DNA from: Oceanospirillaceae bacterium
Lineage (GTDB): Bacteria; Pseudomonadota; Gammaproteobacteria; Pseudomonadales; Oceanobacteraceae
Direction: 5' to 3'
Length of the DNA stretch: 35,308 bases
NCBI GenBank assembly: GCA_024234265.1
Contig: JACKOM010000020.1
Coordinates: 1-35,308 of the forward strand
Part shown: positions 16,660-23,942 of the stretch, piece after piece
How positions within the stretch are numbered: the stretch's first letter is position 1
Layout of the letters: each line of letters starts with the position of its first letter
Notes under the pieces: model-generated
The model's database searches: none
Told to the model about the DNA's origin: nothing
Seen by the model: the letters and a program-made list of their open reading frames with translations, nothing else
Program-made: the position numbers and the translations under genes

Positions 16660-16922
16660 GGCCTGTTAACACTAAGTGAATCAGGCCTGCTGAGAGCTAG
16701 TTTTTCTCAGCACAAGGAGCGAAGAGTGATATTAGTGGGCTAAATGAACGATGAGTGACGAAGTTGATGGGGAAAACTGGCCTCAGCCCGCAGGGTTATG
16801 GTTAAAAATCCTCCATGCAGCGTTGCTGTTCGTTTGCTTAACCCGTTAGGCCACTCTCTCAGCGCCTTGCCTGAAACATTTTTAACCAATAACAGGCCAC
16901 GTTAATTAGTGTTAACAGACCC
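16659..16922. repeat. Structured repeat element B (MITE-like, terminal inverted repeats)
   Basis: About 264 bases with inverted ends: left TAGGGCCTGTTAACACTAA (from 16658) and right, read in reverse, AAGGGTCTGTTAACACTAA. The internal stem GGTTAAAAAT (16800-16809) / ATTTTTAACC (16878-16887) matches the GGCTAAAAAT/ATTTTTAGCC stem of element A with a compensatory C-G to T-A pair. It abuts the tetR stop codon and ends 20 bases before the aidB-like start. No protein is encoded. Confidence 0.8.
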
Positions 16923-16942
16923 TTACCCCAGAGAGCTGTGCC

Positions 16943-18607
16943 ATGCAAAACCCCGAAATGCTGCCACCCAAAGGTGAAACCCATGCCGTGTTCAACCAGC
17001 CTGCGGCACTGGAAAACTACAACGCCTACCTGAGTGATACCGCCCTGCAATACTGGACGGCGCGTTTCGGTGGTGACAGCCATAGCGCTGAGCTGGCTGC
17101 GTATGGCGCCCGGGTGGGTGGCGATCTGATCGAAGCGGGTTTTGCCGCGAACAAATTTAAACCCGAATTTTCCCCCCACAACCGTTTTGGCCAGCGTGTG
17201 GATCAGGTGGATTTCCACCCCGCTTACCACGAGCTGATGAAAACCGCCCTTGAGGCCGGCCACCACAGCCTGCCCTGGACCCACCCCGCCGCCGGTGCCC
17301 ATGTGGCCCGCGCCGCGATGGAATATCTGCATACCCAGGCCGACCCGGGAACGGGCTGCCCCCTGACCATGACCTTTGCCGCTGTGCCGGCCCTGCAACA
17401 CCAGCCGGATTTAGCCAAAGAATGGCTGCCCAAAATCATGGCGCGTCATTATGACCACCGCAACGTGCCTTATTTTGAAAAACAGGGCCTGACCATCGGC
17501 ATGGCCATGACCGAAAAACAGGGTGGCAGTGATGTGCGCGCCAATACCACCAAAGCTGTACCTGTTGGTGAGGCTGGCCCCGGTAAGGCCTACGAAATTA
17601 CCGGCCACAAATGGTTTTGCTCTGCGCCCATGTGTGATGCCTTTCTGGTGCTGGCCTACAGCACGGGCGGCCTGAGTTGTTTCCTGCTGCCGCGCTGGCG
17701 CCCGGATGGCACTAAAAACCAGATGTACGTGCAGCGCCTCAAAAACAAAATGGGCAACATCTCCAACGCCTCCAGCGAAGTGGAATTCCGCGGTGCTTTT
17801 GCCTGGATGGTGGGCCAGGAAGGTAAAGGTGTGCGCACTATTATCGAAATGGTTTCCATGACCCGCTTCGATTGTATGGTGGGCTCCAGCGGCCTGATGC
17901 GTCAGGCCCTCGCCCAGGCCATGCAACACACCGCCGGGCGCAGTGCGTTTGGCAATAACCTGCATGCGCAGCCACTGATGCAAAACGTGCTGGCGGATCT
18001 GGCGTTGGAATCCGAAGCGGCCCTGGCGATTTCCATGCGTATTGCCCACAGCCTGGATAATCAGCATGACGCGCACGAACGTCTGTTCAGCCGTATTGCC
18101 ACCGCCGTGGGCAAATACTGGATTTGTAAACGTGTACCGCAATTCACCTATGAAGCCATGGAGTGTATCGGCGGTGTGGGTGTAGTAGAGGACAACATTT
18201 TGCCGCGTCTGTACCGCGAAGGCCCGGTCAATGCTATCTGGGAAGGCTCCGGCAACGTGCAGTGTCTCGATGTGCTGCGTGCCCTCGCCAAAGAACCCGG
18301 CACCCTGCCAGCGTTCCTGGGTGAAATGCAAAAAGCTTCAGGTATGGCCCCTGCCTATGATGCCGCCCTGAAGCGCTTACAGGCGGAGTTCGCCAACCTG
18401 CAGGATATCGAATACCGCGCCCGCCACGTGGTCGAGCAAATGGCCCTGCTGTGGCAGGCCAATACCCTGTTACGTTTTGGTGATGAGCCGGTAGCGCAGG
18501 CCTTTGTCGCTGCGCGCCTGGGTGGCGAGCGTGATGCCTATTACGGCACCCTGCCGGTAGGCATTGATGTGCACTATCTGTTGCAAAGGGCTATACCCCG
18601 TACCTGA
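16943..18607 (+). CDS. aidB: AidB-like acyl-CoA dehydrogenase family flavoprotein
   Basis: A 554-residue protein close in length to E. coli AidB (about 540). It has the AidB-type N-terminus (THAVFNQPAALENYN), the FAD region TIGMAMTEKQGGSDVRANTT with ITGHKWFCSAPMCDAFLVLA, and the C-terminal block ECIGGVGVVEDNILPRLYRE, GPVNAIWEGSGNVQ. AidB is induced in the adaptive response to alkylation, binds DNA and has weak isovaleryl-CoA dehydrogenase activity; its real substrate is debated. Here it follows a TetR regulator rather than an Ada site, so control may differ from E. coli. GAGAG precedes the ATG. A terminator follows at 18622. Confidence 0.9.
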   Translation: MQNPEMLPPKGETHAVFNQPAALENYNAYLSDTALQYWTARFGGDSHSAELAAYGARVGGDLIEAGFAANKFKPEFSPHNRFGQRVDQVDFHPAYHELMKTALEAGHHSLPWTHPAAGAHVARAAMEYLHTQADPGTGCPLTMTFAAVPALQHQPDLAKEWLPKIMARHYDHRNVPYFEKQGLTIGMAMTEKQGGSDVRANTTKAVPVGEAGPGKAYEITGHKWFCSAPMCDAFLVLAYSTGGLSCFLLPRWRPDGTKNQMYVQRLKNKMGNISNASSEVEFRGAFAWMVGQEGKGVRTIIEMVSMTRFDCMVGSSGLMRQALAQAMQHTAGRSAFGNNLHAQPLMQNVLADLALESEAALAISMRIAHSLDNQHDAHERLFSRIATAVGKYWICKRVPQFTYEAMECIGGVGVVEDNILPRLYREGPVNAIWEGSGNVQCLDVLRALAKEPGTLPAFLGEMQKASGMAPAYDAALKRLQAEFANLQDIEYRARHVVEQMALLWQANTLLRFGDEPVAQAFVAARLGGERDAYYGTLPVGIDVHYLLQRAIPRT

Positions 18608-18621
18608 GCCAGGTATGCCTG

Positions 18622-18652
18622 AAAAAGCCGCAGCTCCCCTGCGGCTTTTTTT
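18622..18652 (+). terminator. Rho-independent terminator after aidB-like gene
   Basis: AAAAAGCCGCAG (18622-18633) pairs with CTGCGGCTTTTT (18639-18650) around a 5-base loop, followed by more T. It closes the dehydrogenase transcript 15 bases after the stop. Confidence 0.92.
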
Positions 18653-18698
18653 ATCCCGCGCCTATGGTCTAGACTGGGATAAAACCGGAGGGGAGCCG

Positions 18699-19085
18699 AT
18701 GCAACAACACGGTGATTTCACAATGCAGCGCGATGGGCAGATTCTGATCTGCCGCCCGGTGGGGGTATTTAACCTGCAGGGGGCCATGGCTTACGAGCCG
18801 CTCTTTATGCGTGCTGCAATGGAAATTGCAGATCAGCCCTGGGCTGTGCTGGAGGTGGCGCGTGGCTTTGAGGCGGGTATTCCCGAAGTCATTGCGCGTT
18901 TTCGTAACCAATTTAAATGGTGCGCGGAAAATAATTGCCAGTACCTGGCGGTGGTATTTGACGGGCATTATAAAAAATTTTTTGCGGATCAGGTTTTTCA
19001 GGGGCTGCCCTTTAAAGAACTGCGTTATTTCAAACATGAAGATGAAGGCCGGGAGTGGCTGCATGCGTGTCTGGCTGGCCTTTAG
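18699..19085 (+). CDS. Small cytosolic protein, SpoIIAA/STAS-like fold suspected
   Basis: A 128-residue protein without signal peptide. The start is set at 18699 by the strong GGAGGGGAG site. The pattern of an N-terminal strand (GQILICRPVGVFN), a helix, the strand AVLEVAR, and a central strand YLAVVFDG, ending in a helix (EDEGREWLHACL), resembles SpoIIAA/STAS-like proteins of marine Gammaproteobacteria, but I cannot point to a diagnostic residue. The last 23 bases overlap the start of the periplasmic protein gene, which implies translational coupling. Function unknown. Confidence 0.75.
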   Translation: MQQHGDFTMQRDGQILICRPVGVFNLQGAMAYEPLFMRAAMEIADQPWAVLEVARGFEAGIPEVIARFRNQFKWCAENNCQYLAVVFDGHYKKFFADQVFQGLPFKELRYFKHEDEGREWLHACLAGL

Positions 19086-19854
19086 TTTGTTGTGCCTGGC
19101 GGCTATCAGCCATGCACAAACCCTCACCCTTTACACCTACCATGAGGCTGAGCCTTTTATCAATGAAGGGCAGGTGGGTCTTAGCCAGCATTTTGTGGAA
19201 CATTTTAATGCACTGAATAAAAACGGCTTGCAGCTGCGTTTACAGCCCATACAAAGGCCCGCCTTAAACCGTAAAATTGCCGCTAATGATGGGGTGTTAT
19301 TACTCTGGGCCAACGCCCTGTGGTTTAAAAAATTAAATGATCAGGTAACCGTTTCCGATGTGCTGTTCTGGGACAGCGATATGCTGGTCAGCCTCGCGGA
19401 AAAACCCCTCGAATATACAGGTCCGCAGTCCTTAAGTGGCAAAACCTTTACCGCCCCGGCGGGGCATGTGTATTACGAATTAGATGATTTAATTACGGCG
19501 GGTAAAATTAAACGTATTTCTATGCCGGATTATTTTTCCATGCTGGCGGAGCTGCTCAGCGGTAAAGCAGATGCCATGATGCTGACCCATTCAACCTTAC
19601 TGTTCTGGCAGAAAAACCGCCCGGATGTGCCACCTTTGTATTCCAGTAAACAGCATTACGATGAATACAGCCGGCATATTTTAGCCACCCCGCCCATGGC
19701 GGGTTATTTGCCGGAAATAAACCGCGTTATTGCTGCCATGCGTCATGATCAGGCATGGCAACAATTATTGGAGCAATACGGCATCTTTACCCTGCTCGAC
19801 CCCTTTAATCTGGATATCCAGGAATTACAGAAAGTCCAGCAAAGCAATCTTTAA
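19063..19854 (+). CDS. Periplasmic solute-binding-like protein (SBP_bac_3 style)
   Basis: A 263-residue exported protein. MRVWLAFSLLCLAAISHA is a signal peptide with cleavage after SHA, and the start at 19063 is supported by GGGAG seven bases upstream inside the preceding gene. The mature part has the strand LTLYTYHEAEPF and the LSGKTFTAPAGHVYYE / LLSGKADAMMLTHSTLLFW blocks of family-3-like solute-binding folds. No transporter permease or ATPase is nearby, so it may be a sensory or orphan binding protein. It overlaps the upstream small gene by 23 bases and the convergent sphingomyelinase gene by 4. Confidence 0.78.
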   Translation: MRVWLAFSLLCLAAISHAQTLTLYTYHEAEPFINEGQVGLSQHFVEHFNALNKNGLQLRLQPIQRPALNRKIAANDGVLLLWANALWFKKLNDQVTVSDVLFWDSDMLVSLAEKPLEYTGPQSLSGKTFTAPAGHVYYELDDLITAGKIKRISMPDYFSMLAELLSGKADAMMLTHSTLLFWQKNRPDVPPLYSSKQHYDEYSRHILATPPMAGYLPEINRVIAAMRHDQAWQQLLEQYGIFTLLDPFNLDIQELQKVQQSNL

Positions 19855-21155
19855 GGGAATACAAAATCCCCCGCCACCGGAAAGTGGTCCGATAAATCCC
19901 AGGTCGTCCAGTGCTCAGGTGCAATTGAACGTGGCACATGCAGGCTGTTGCGATAGCTCAGTGGTTGCAGGTGCGAAGCTTCGGCCAGCACATAATCCAG
20001 ATATTCTGTGTATTGGTCTTCCGCCCAGTGGTTAACCGGGCCTGCGTAAGAATGCGGATAATCCGGGGTATAAAGTGGTTCGCCGGCATTTAACAGGCTG
20101 AGAAAATCTGCGTATTCCTGCGGGAAGTGGATTTTATCCACGTTAAAATCGCCGGCCATGATTAATGCCTGATCGGCAGCGATATTTTTCGATTCCACAA
20201 ATCCACGTAATTGCTGTAAATGCTGCATACGCACCGCAATATCATCGGCCGTGGTATAGGCGTGGGTGTGGGTATTAAACAGGTTATAAATACGTGTGCC
20301 TTTTTTAATCTGCGCGTAGTTAATACCCTTTGCGGCTAAACAACCATCGCTGATGCAGGCGTCATATACGGCTGTATCCTGCTGCACAATCGGCCAGCGA
20401 CTGGCGATAAAAGTGCCACCGGTGAGAATTTTGCCAAGCTTCCACGGAATTTCCGTTAAATAGGGATATTCCTTCTGAATTTGTTCACGAAAACGTGCGG
20501 TTAAATAGGGGTCAAATACTTCCTGAAAGGCCACCGCATCATAACCCTTTACCGCATCCACAATGCTGTCTAAACGGTTGCCCGCATTGAAGGATAAAAT
20601 CCCCGGCAGTAATGTCCAGGTGTTGTAGGTTAATACGCTGAATTCGTTGTCATTGTCGCTTACGCTGTGGGCCTGGTTTTGCGGGTGTAAAACATAATAA
20701 ATATCGTCGCCGCTGGTGCGGGCATATTGGGAGCGCATGCCTAAGGTGGCTGCTTTTTGCTGCCAGGCTCCGTGCAGGTAGTGGTAATCACGGTCGTAAA
20801 TCCAGGCCTGATTTTCGGCGCTGAAATACATTTCGCTGAAATTCCAGGTGCCGATTAATTTCTGACGTAACACCATGCTGCTGTCATCGCCCGTCACGCG
20901 GGTATCGAAATAATAGGTTTTGCCCCATTTGATGCCCTCATCGCGGTTGAAACGTAAAAACTTCACGGTCGCAAGGGGTGGCACAGTGCGGGCCAGTTGC
21001 TGCCAGTGCACACCTTCCACCAGATTGGTGTAACCACTCTGGGTGGTTTGCAGGCTGACGGTTTGCAGGCTGTTGTTGGTGAAATACATGTAACTGTCGG
21101 CGTGGGCCGCGAAACCGCTGCACATCAGCAGCAGCGCTATCAGTGTGTTGCGCAT
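19851..21155 (-). CDS. Secreted sphingomyelin phosphodiesterase (sphingomyelinase C)
   Basis: A 434-residue exported enzyme of the DNase I-like endonuclease/exonuclease/phosphatase fold that would split sphingomyelin into ceramide and phosphocholine. The start at 21155 gives a signal peptide (MRNTLIALLLMCSGFAAHA). An N-terminal beta-rich domain (about 20-170) precedes the catalytic part with FSVLTYNTW, metal Glu in FQEVFD, FNTHTHAY, GDFNVD, the DYPHSY/NHW region, EYLDYVL and the final SDHFPV His. The upstream in-frame extension to 21251 only reads through a leader hairpin. It is divergent from the lipase gene. Target lipids could be other phospholipids. Confidence 0.88.
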   Translation of the reverse strand: MRNTLIALLLMCSGFAAHADSYMYFTNNSLQTVSLQTTQSGYTNLVEGVHWQQLARTVPPLATVKFLRFNRDEGIKWGKTYYFDTRVTGDDSSMVLRQKLIGTWNFSEMYFSAENQAWIYDRDYHYLHGAWQQKAATLGMRSQYARTSGDDIYYVLHPQNQAHSVSDNDNEFSVLTYNTWTLLPGILSFNAGNRLDSIVDAVKGYDAVAFQEVFDPYLTARFREQIQKEYPYLTEIPWKLGKILTGGTFIASRWPIVQQDTAVYDACISDGCLAAKGINYAQIKKGTRIYNLFNTHTHAYTTADDIAVRMQHLQQLRGFVESKNIAADQALIMAGDFNVDKIHFPQEYADFLSLLNAGEPLYTPDYPHSYAGPVNHWAEDQYTEYLDYVLAEASHLQPLSYRNSLHVPRSIAPEHWTTWDLSDHFPVAGDFVFP

Positions 21156-21186
21156 GGGATTACCTTTTTTTGTTTTTATCGGGCCC

Positions 21187-21222
21187 AAAAAAACGGGGCC
21201 GGCGGTTTGCACCGACGGCCCC
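21187..21222 (-). terminator. Terminator-like hairpin in the sphingomyelinase leader
   Basis: On the minus strand, GGGGCCG-T-CGG pairs with CCG-C-CGGCCCC around a 6-base loop (21195-21222) and is followed by G then seven T. It sits about 30 bases before the sphingomyelinase ATG, with no gene upstream on that strand, so it looks like an attenuator in the 5' leader rather than the end of another transcript. Confidence 0.65.
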
Positions 21223-21251
21223 TGAAGGGACGTTGAGAGAAATAACAACAC

Positions 21252-21929
21252 CTGCAGTGTAGGGGGCGTAAATGCACCGTATAAGGGCGTATCAGGTCAG
21301 GGCAGGTAGCAAATTTAGCCACTTACCGGTTTGAGGTGGTTTTTACGGTCGTTTTATCCCCCGCACGGGTGAGGCTGGCGTAACTGGTCAATTGGCAGGC
21401 AATCTGTACACAGGTCTGTTCTGATCTGCGCTGGCGGCTTTTATCCAGCCGCTTATGCACGAAGTTATCCACAAAACTCGGGGATAATCTGCCATTTGTT
21501 TAAGCCGTGTTCTGCAGGGTGCGCTGCACTGCCGGGTAACCCCAAAAGTGTTATCTAACACTATGAATTTACTGGTGAATTACCGGCCGCCAGGTTGTAT
21601 TGGCGGGTATTATAAAAGTGCCAATACACAGGCTTGATACAGCTTTCAAACATCAAATCCACAAAGTTATGCACATTTCACCTGTCAATTACGGACGTCT
21701 TTTTCACTATTTTTGGTACGCGTGTAAAAGGTGTTCAGGGGTCACCCTTTAGGGTGAGATTAGAGTACTTTACCTAAATAATGGCGACATTGGCCTAATT
21801 TGTGGCCTGATTTATCCGTTGGCCGCTTTGAACATTTTTTATACTGCCCGCCGGGGTTGGCAAAGTACTCCTGTTGCCTGGCAGCGGGGTGGCTTTGTTC
21901 CTCAACATGACTGACTAAGAGGAAAGGCA
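21252..21929. promoter_or_regulatory. Control region between sphingomyelinase and lipase genes
   Basis: No gene is supported here. The region contains two perfect palindromes, AGTGTTATCTAACACT (21547-21562) and TCACCCTTTAGGGTGA (21742-21757), and a set of DnaA-box-like 9-mers: TTATGCACG (21453-21461), TTATCCACA (21465-21473), AAATCCACA (21655-21663) and TTATGCACA (21667-21675). A TATACT with a GC-rich tract (21840-21852) could be the -10 of the lipase promoter; its -35 is not clear. Confidence 0.55.
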
Positions 21930-22874
21930 ATGATAAAAATAACAATGCGCCTGATGCTCGCTTCGCTGTTATTCACAACGATGCAGGCACATGCTTGGTT
22001 CTGGGACAGCTGGTTTCAGCCGTCAAACTACACCAAAACCAAATATCCGATTGTGCTCGCCCATGGTCTGCTTGGCTTTGATGAAATACTGGGTATCGAA
22101 TACTGGTATAAAATCCCGGCCGAACTGCGTAAAGACGGTGCTTCTGTATACGTTACAACCGTAGCGAATACTAACTCCACCGAAGTGCGCGGTGAGCAGC
22201 TCATCGCCCAGATTGAAAACATTCTGGCGGTAACCGGTGCGAAAAAAGTCAACCTGATTGGCCATAGCCATGGTGGCCCGACCATTCGCTATGTTGCATC
22301 CGTACGTCCTGATCTGGTGGCATCCGTGACCAGCATCGGTGGTGTGAACAAAGGTTCCAATACTGCAGATTTCCTGCGTCAGATCCCTGAGGGTTCTGCC
22401 GCTGAAGCCGCGGTTGTGGGGATTTTTGAAGCCGTTTCCGGCCTGCTGGACTTCCTGTCCGGTGGTGGTTACGAGCAGGATGCCCTGGGAGCCTTAGGCT
22501 CCCTGACAACCGCTGGCTCCCTGGCGTTTAACAGCCGTCACCCACAGGGTGTACCGACTACCGCATGCGGTGAAGGTGCTTACACTGTGAATGGCATCCG
22601 TTATTACTCCTGGAGTGGTGGCAGTGTGGTGACCAACCTGCTCGACGTGTCCGACCCGGTACTGGCCCTGACTAGTGTGCCGTTCGGCTCTGAGCAGAAC
22701 GATGGTCTGGTGGGTACCTGTGACAGTCACCTGGGTCAGGTGATCCGTGACAACTACGGTATGAACCACCTCGATGAAGTGAACCTGCTGTTCGGTCTGA
22801 ACAATCTGTTTGAGACTGATCCGGTTACCCTTTACCGTAACCACGCCAACCGTCTGAAAAACGCTGGCCTGTAA
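21930..22874 (+). CDS. lipA: Secreted triacylglycerol lipase, family I.1/I.2
   Basis: A 314-residue secreted lipase like those of Pseudomonas and Burkholderia. The signal peptide is about residues 1-22 (cleavage after AHA). Catalytic features: oxyanion HGLLGF (45-50), nucleophile Ser113 in GHSHGG, Asp in SEQNDGLVG and His in MNHLDEVN. Two Cys (in TTACGEGAY and GTCDSHLG) should form the conserved disulfide, and nearby Asp residues the calcium site. AGAGGAAAGG precedes the ATG. The dedicated foldase gene follows after 61 bases; export is probably by the type II system, which is not in this window. A hairpin lies between the two genes. Confidence 0.93.
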   Translation: MIKITMRLMLASLLFTTMQAHAWFWDSWFQPSNYTKTKYPIVLAHGLLGFDEILGIEYWYKIPAELRKDGASVYVTTVANTNSTEVRGEQLIAQIENILAVTGAKKVNLIGHSHGGPTIRYVASVRPDLVASVTSIGGVNKGSNTADFLRQIPEGSAAEAAVVGIFEAVSGLLDFLSGGGYEQDALGALGSLTTAGSLAFNSRHPQGVPTTACGEGAYTVNGIRYYSWSGGSVVTNLLDVSDPVLALTSVPFGSEQNDGLVGTCDSHLGQVIRDNYGMNHLDEVNLLFGLNNLFETDPVTLYRNHANRLKNAGL

Positions 22875-22886
22875 TCTGCTGTAGTG

Positions 22887-22912
22887 CATCCCCGCCCCGG
22901 CGGGGATGTTTT
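22887..22912 (+). terminator. Hairpin between lipase and foldase genes
   Basis: CATCCCCGCC (22887-22896) pairs with GGCGGGGATG (22899-22908), followed by TTTT. It is 13 bases after the lipase stop and 28 before the foldase ATG, so it likely reduces foldase transcription relative to lipase. Confidence 0.75.
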
Positions 22913-22935
22913 CATTTCCGGAGCCAGAGGTTCGT

Positions 22936-23931
22936 ATGCGTTATTTCCTGATTGCGGTATCCGGCCTGTGTGTGGCAGGTGCGGCGTATTTTTTTCTGCA
23001 GCCCGTGCAGGTGACGCAATTAAGTGCCCTTGAAGAAACCCGCCAACAATTTGCACAACGTGTCGCCGATGCTAGCCAAAGCCTGCAGGATGGTTTGCAT
23101 GACGCCGCAGCCCGTGAAAAAACATCTCTTAAAGGCACTGATATTGATGGTGCATATCCCGTCGGGCCTGATGGCCATCTGCTGTTAAATGTCAGCATTA
23201 AAGAGCGCTTTGAATATTTTCTTTCTACCCTCGGGGAGTTTTCCCTGGATGAGGTGCTCGCCTTGGTGCGTGATGATATCAGTCGCGAATTACAGGAGCC
23301 TGCGCGCAGCGAGGCACTTAAATTATTCGAGGATTATATTGCCTATAAACGCAGCCTGGTGGAGCTGGAAAAACAATTAGGCAGCGCCGCCAGTTTTGAG
23401 CAATACGATATGAGTAATATGCGCTTGCGCCTCGATCAGCTGCGCAATAAACGCCGCGAATATTTATCCGCTGAGGCAGCCGACGCGTTTTTTGGTTTCG
23501 ATGAAACCTACGATGATTTTATGCTCGGCAAACTGGATATTATGAATAATCCGCAATTAACCGCCGATGAAAAAGCCGCGCAAATCAGCATGCTGGAAAA
23601 TCAGTTGCCGGCCCAGTTGCAGGATATGCGCTCAGAAACCGAACGCATCAGTCAGGTGTTTGCGCAAACGGAAAAAATGAAACAGCAGGGCGCTACAGCA
23701 GAAGAGGTGTACGCACAAAATACCGCGGCCTTTGGCAGTGAAGCGGCTGCGCGTATTGCCACCCTGGAAAATCAGCGCGCCCAGTGGCAACAACGTATTG
23801 ATACTTATCTGGCGGCGAAAAAAGCGGTAGAAGAAAGTCAGCGCAGCGAAACTCAAAAACAACAGGCCATAGAGCAATTACGTGCCGCGTTTACGCCCCA
23901 GGAGCAGTTGCGCCTCGCGGCCTATGAATAA
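22936..23931 (+). CDS. lipB: Lipase-specific foldase (Lif, lipase chaperone)
   Basis: A 331-residue steric chaperone anchored in the inner membrane by an N-terminal helix (YFLIAVSGLCVAGAAYFFL) with an all-helical periplasmic body that folds the secreted lipase. The Lif signature is present as IKERFEYFLSTLGE, where the consensus RxxFDYxLS has Lys for Arg and Glu for Asp. The C-terminal part is long amphipathic helices (residues about 200-331). The start at 22936 has AGAGG five bases upstream; an ATG at 22906 lies in the intergenic hairpin region. It directly follows its cognate lipase gene. Confidence 0.92.
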   Translation: MRYFLIAVSGLCVAGAAYFFLQPVQVTQLSALEETRQQFAQRVADASQSLQDGLHDAAAREKTSLKGTDIDGAYPVGPDGHLLLNVSIKERFEYFLSTLGEFSLDEVLALVRDDISRELQEPARSEALKLFEDYIAYKRSLVELEKQLGSAASFEQYDMSNMRLRLDQLRNKRREYLSAEAADAFFGFDETYDDFMLGKLDIMNNPQLTADEKAAQISMLENQLPAQLQDMRSETERISQVFAQTEKMKQQGATAEEVYAQNTAAFGSEAAARIATLENQRAQWQQRIDTYLAAKKAVEESQRSETQKQQAIEQLRAAFTPQEQLRLAAYE

Positions 23932-23942
23932 TTTCTGCAGGC

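Noticed and set aside
17411..18331. A 306-codon minus-strand frame opposite the aidB-like gene
   Set aside because: It is a mirror of a strongly biased coding strand, His/Gly/Thr-rich and without ribosome site; the plus-strand gene is certain.
21453..21675. Chromosomal replication origin
   Set aside because: DnaA-like boxes are present, but there is no AT-rich unwinding region, no dnaA, dnaN, mnmG or parAB nearby, and box number is low.
22494..22889. A 131-codon minus-strand frame opposite the lipase
   Set aside because: Shadow of the lipase; the lipase catalytic motifs are complete.
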